A stretch of 6,116 nucleotides of DNA from assembly GCA_013695175.1 (NCBI GenBank), contig JACDAZ010000038.1:1-6116 (forward strand), in the 5' to 3' direction. The DNA comes from Flavisolibacter sp. Lineage in GTDB: Bacteria; Bacteroidota; Bacteroidia; Chitinophagales; Chitinophagaceae. Below, one piece after another: positions 5,472-6,116 of this stretch (the first letter of the stretch is position 1; every line of letters starts with the position of its first letter). The position numbers and the translations under genes were made by a program. The notes under the pieces were generated by a model, which was not told the DNA's origin, ran no database searches, and worked only from the letters and a program-made list of their open reading frames with translations.

Positions 5472-5518
5472 ATTTGTTCATTTTTTTATTTACAGCAATA
5501 TGTTTTTGTTGAACAAAT
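5472..5518. promoter_or_regulatory. Long-spaced inverted repeat between the LytTR and H1-like genes
   Basis: The perfect 9-bp arms atttgttca (5472-5480) and tgaacaaat (5510-5518) are separated by 29 bases of AT-rich sequence. On the minus strand they lie 8 bp after the LytTR stop and 39 bp before the H1-like start. They could form a hairpin in the shared transcript or act as paired operator half-sites for a dimeric regulator. The large loop and low GC argue against a strong intrinsic terminator. Confidence 0.35.
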
Positions 5519-5525
5519 CAATTAA

Positions 5526-6116
5526 TTATTTGGATAAGGCTTCATTTAAATTCTGGCTATAAGCTTCGCTGATGGGGATGGTTTTATCTTTTATAGTTAC
5601 CTGGTGTCTTTCTACTTTATCTATTTTGTTTATAGCAACAACAAAAGAGCGGTGTATTCTTACAAATTTATCTGCAGGTAATAAATTAATAGCTTCTATA
5701 AATGTGCTTCGCGAAAGCAAAGGTTTGTCTTTTGTTACAAAGGTTACATAATTGCCTGCTGCTTCTAAATACAATATATCATCATACAAAACCTTTAATT
5801 GCTCATACCCGGTTTTAATATATATATGATCTGAAGTTTCGGCACTGTTTCTATAATTATATAATTCAAATGCCTTGTTACAACCTTTTATAAAACGTGA
5901 TAAGGAAAATGGTTTTAACAGGTAATCTACTGCATCCATTTCAAAAGAAGTAACAGCATGTTCAGTATAAGCAGTTGTGAAAATGAGTAAAGGCTTTTTG
6001 CTTAAGCTATTAAAGAATTCAATACCTGATATATCCGGCATTTTTATGTCTAAAAAAATGAGATCAATATTTTCTTTTTGTAAATATTCCAGTGCTTTAA
6101 ATGCATCAGTAAATTC
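5526..6116 (-). CDS. LytTR-family two-component response regulator (N-terminus outside window)
   Basis: The frame is open to the right edge: 25 codons precede the Met at 6041 and complete the receiver motif DLIFLDIKMPDISGIEF, so the true start is beyond the window. In the visible 196 residues, Asp23 (codon 6048-6050) is the phospho-acceptor, Thr47/Thr48 in IFTTAY are the signalling threonines, and Lys68 in YLLKPF is the conserved lysine. A linker (about 80-96) leads to a LytTR DNA-binding domain (about 97-194) with the landmarks HIYIKTGYEQLKV, ILYLEAAGNYVTF, LPADKFVRIHRSFVVAINKI and TIPISEAYSQNL. About 40-50 N-terminal residues are missing compared with the usual ~240. Bacteroidota LytTR regulators usually pair with a membrane histidine kinase of the LytS/YehU type, expected just upstream outside the window. 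Its target is unknown; autoregulation through the inverted repeat downstream is only a possibility. Confidence 0.93.
   Translation of the reverse strand, partial: EFTDAFKALEYLQKENIDLIFLDIKMPDISGIEFFNSLSKKPLLIFTTAYTEHAVTSFEMDAVDYLLKPFSLSRFIKGCNKAFELYNYRNSAETSDHIYIKTGYEQLKVLYDDILYLEAAGNYVTFVTKDKPLLSRSTFIEAINLLPADKFVRIHRSFVVAINKIDKVERHQVTIKDKTIPISEAYSQNLNEALSK

Noticed and set aside
1..6116. CRISPR array, tRNA, rRNA or riboswitch
   Set aside because: No regularly spaced repeats of CRISPR length, no cloverleaf or rRNA-like sequence, and no recognised riboswitch core on either strand by eye.

Overview
The window looks like chromosomal DNA from a member of the Bacteroidota, probably near the Chitinophagaceae or other soil and plant-associated saprophytes. 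This rests on low GC, absence of Shine-Dalgarno leaders, an ExuT-like sugar transporter, a GH109-type Gfo/Idh/MocA protein with a Tat-like leader, a LytTR response regulator and a lysine-rich histone H1-like protein. The genus is inference.

Layout from left to right: (1) the 3' end of an MFS hexuronate-type transporter (to 323). (2) Bases 324-501, an intergenic region plus the first 26 codons of a GH109-like gene, cut off at base 499. (3) A mosaic of decayed fragments (501-1227): the first-Asp region of an IS256-family transposase (minus), a heptamer repeat array, a LacI-family regulator C-terminus with frameshifts and a stop (minus), and a pectinesterase-like C-terminus with one frameshift (plus). 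(4) An intact Gfo/Idh/MocA oxidoreductase (1236-2282). (5) A second copy of the MFS tail/intergenic/GH109-start segment (2378-2595, 4 differences from 282-499 in 218 bp), which this time continues into a complete GH109-like gene (2517-3872). (6) A NahK-like sugar 1-kinase of the APH fold (3966-5003). (7) On the minus strand, a lysine-rich H1-like protein (5032-5433), and upstream of it a LytTR response regulator running off the right edge.

The most informative feature is the 218-bp direct repeat, with copies offset by exactly 2096 bp. The simplest reading is that an MFS - GH109 - sugar kinase operon was split by an insertion or duplication. That event left the transporter complete on the left, the GH109 gene complete on the right, and broken ends of both in between, with a piece of a pectin-utilisation operon (pectinesterase tail plus oxidoreductase) as cargo. 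RecA recombination between the copies would delete the cargo and restore the ancestral order.

Functionally, the intact plus-strand genes suggest uptake and catabolism of sugars. An ExuT-like permease imports sugar, a GH109-type NAD-dependent glycosidase could release GalNAc-type amino sugars, and the NahK-like kinase could phosphorylate free N-acetylhexosamine at C1. The H1-like protein and the LytTR regulator form a separate, convergent unit. I see no CRISPR array, RNA gene, complete mobile element or convincing new defence-type system.
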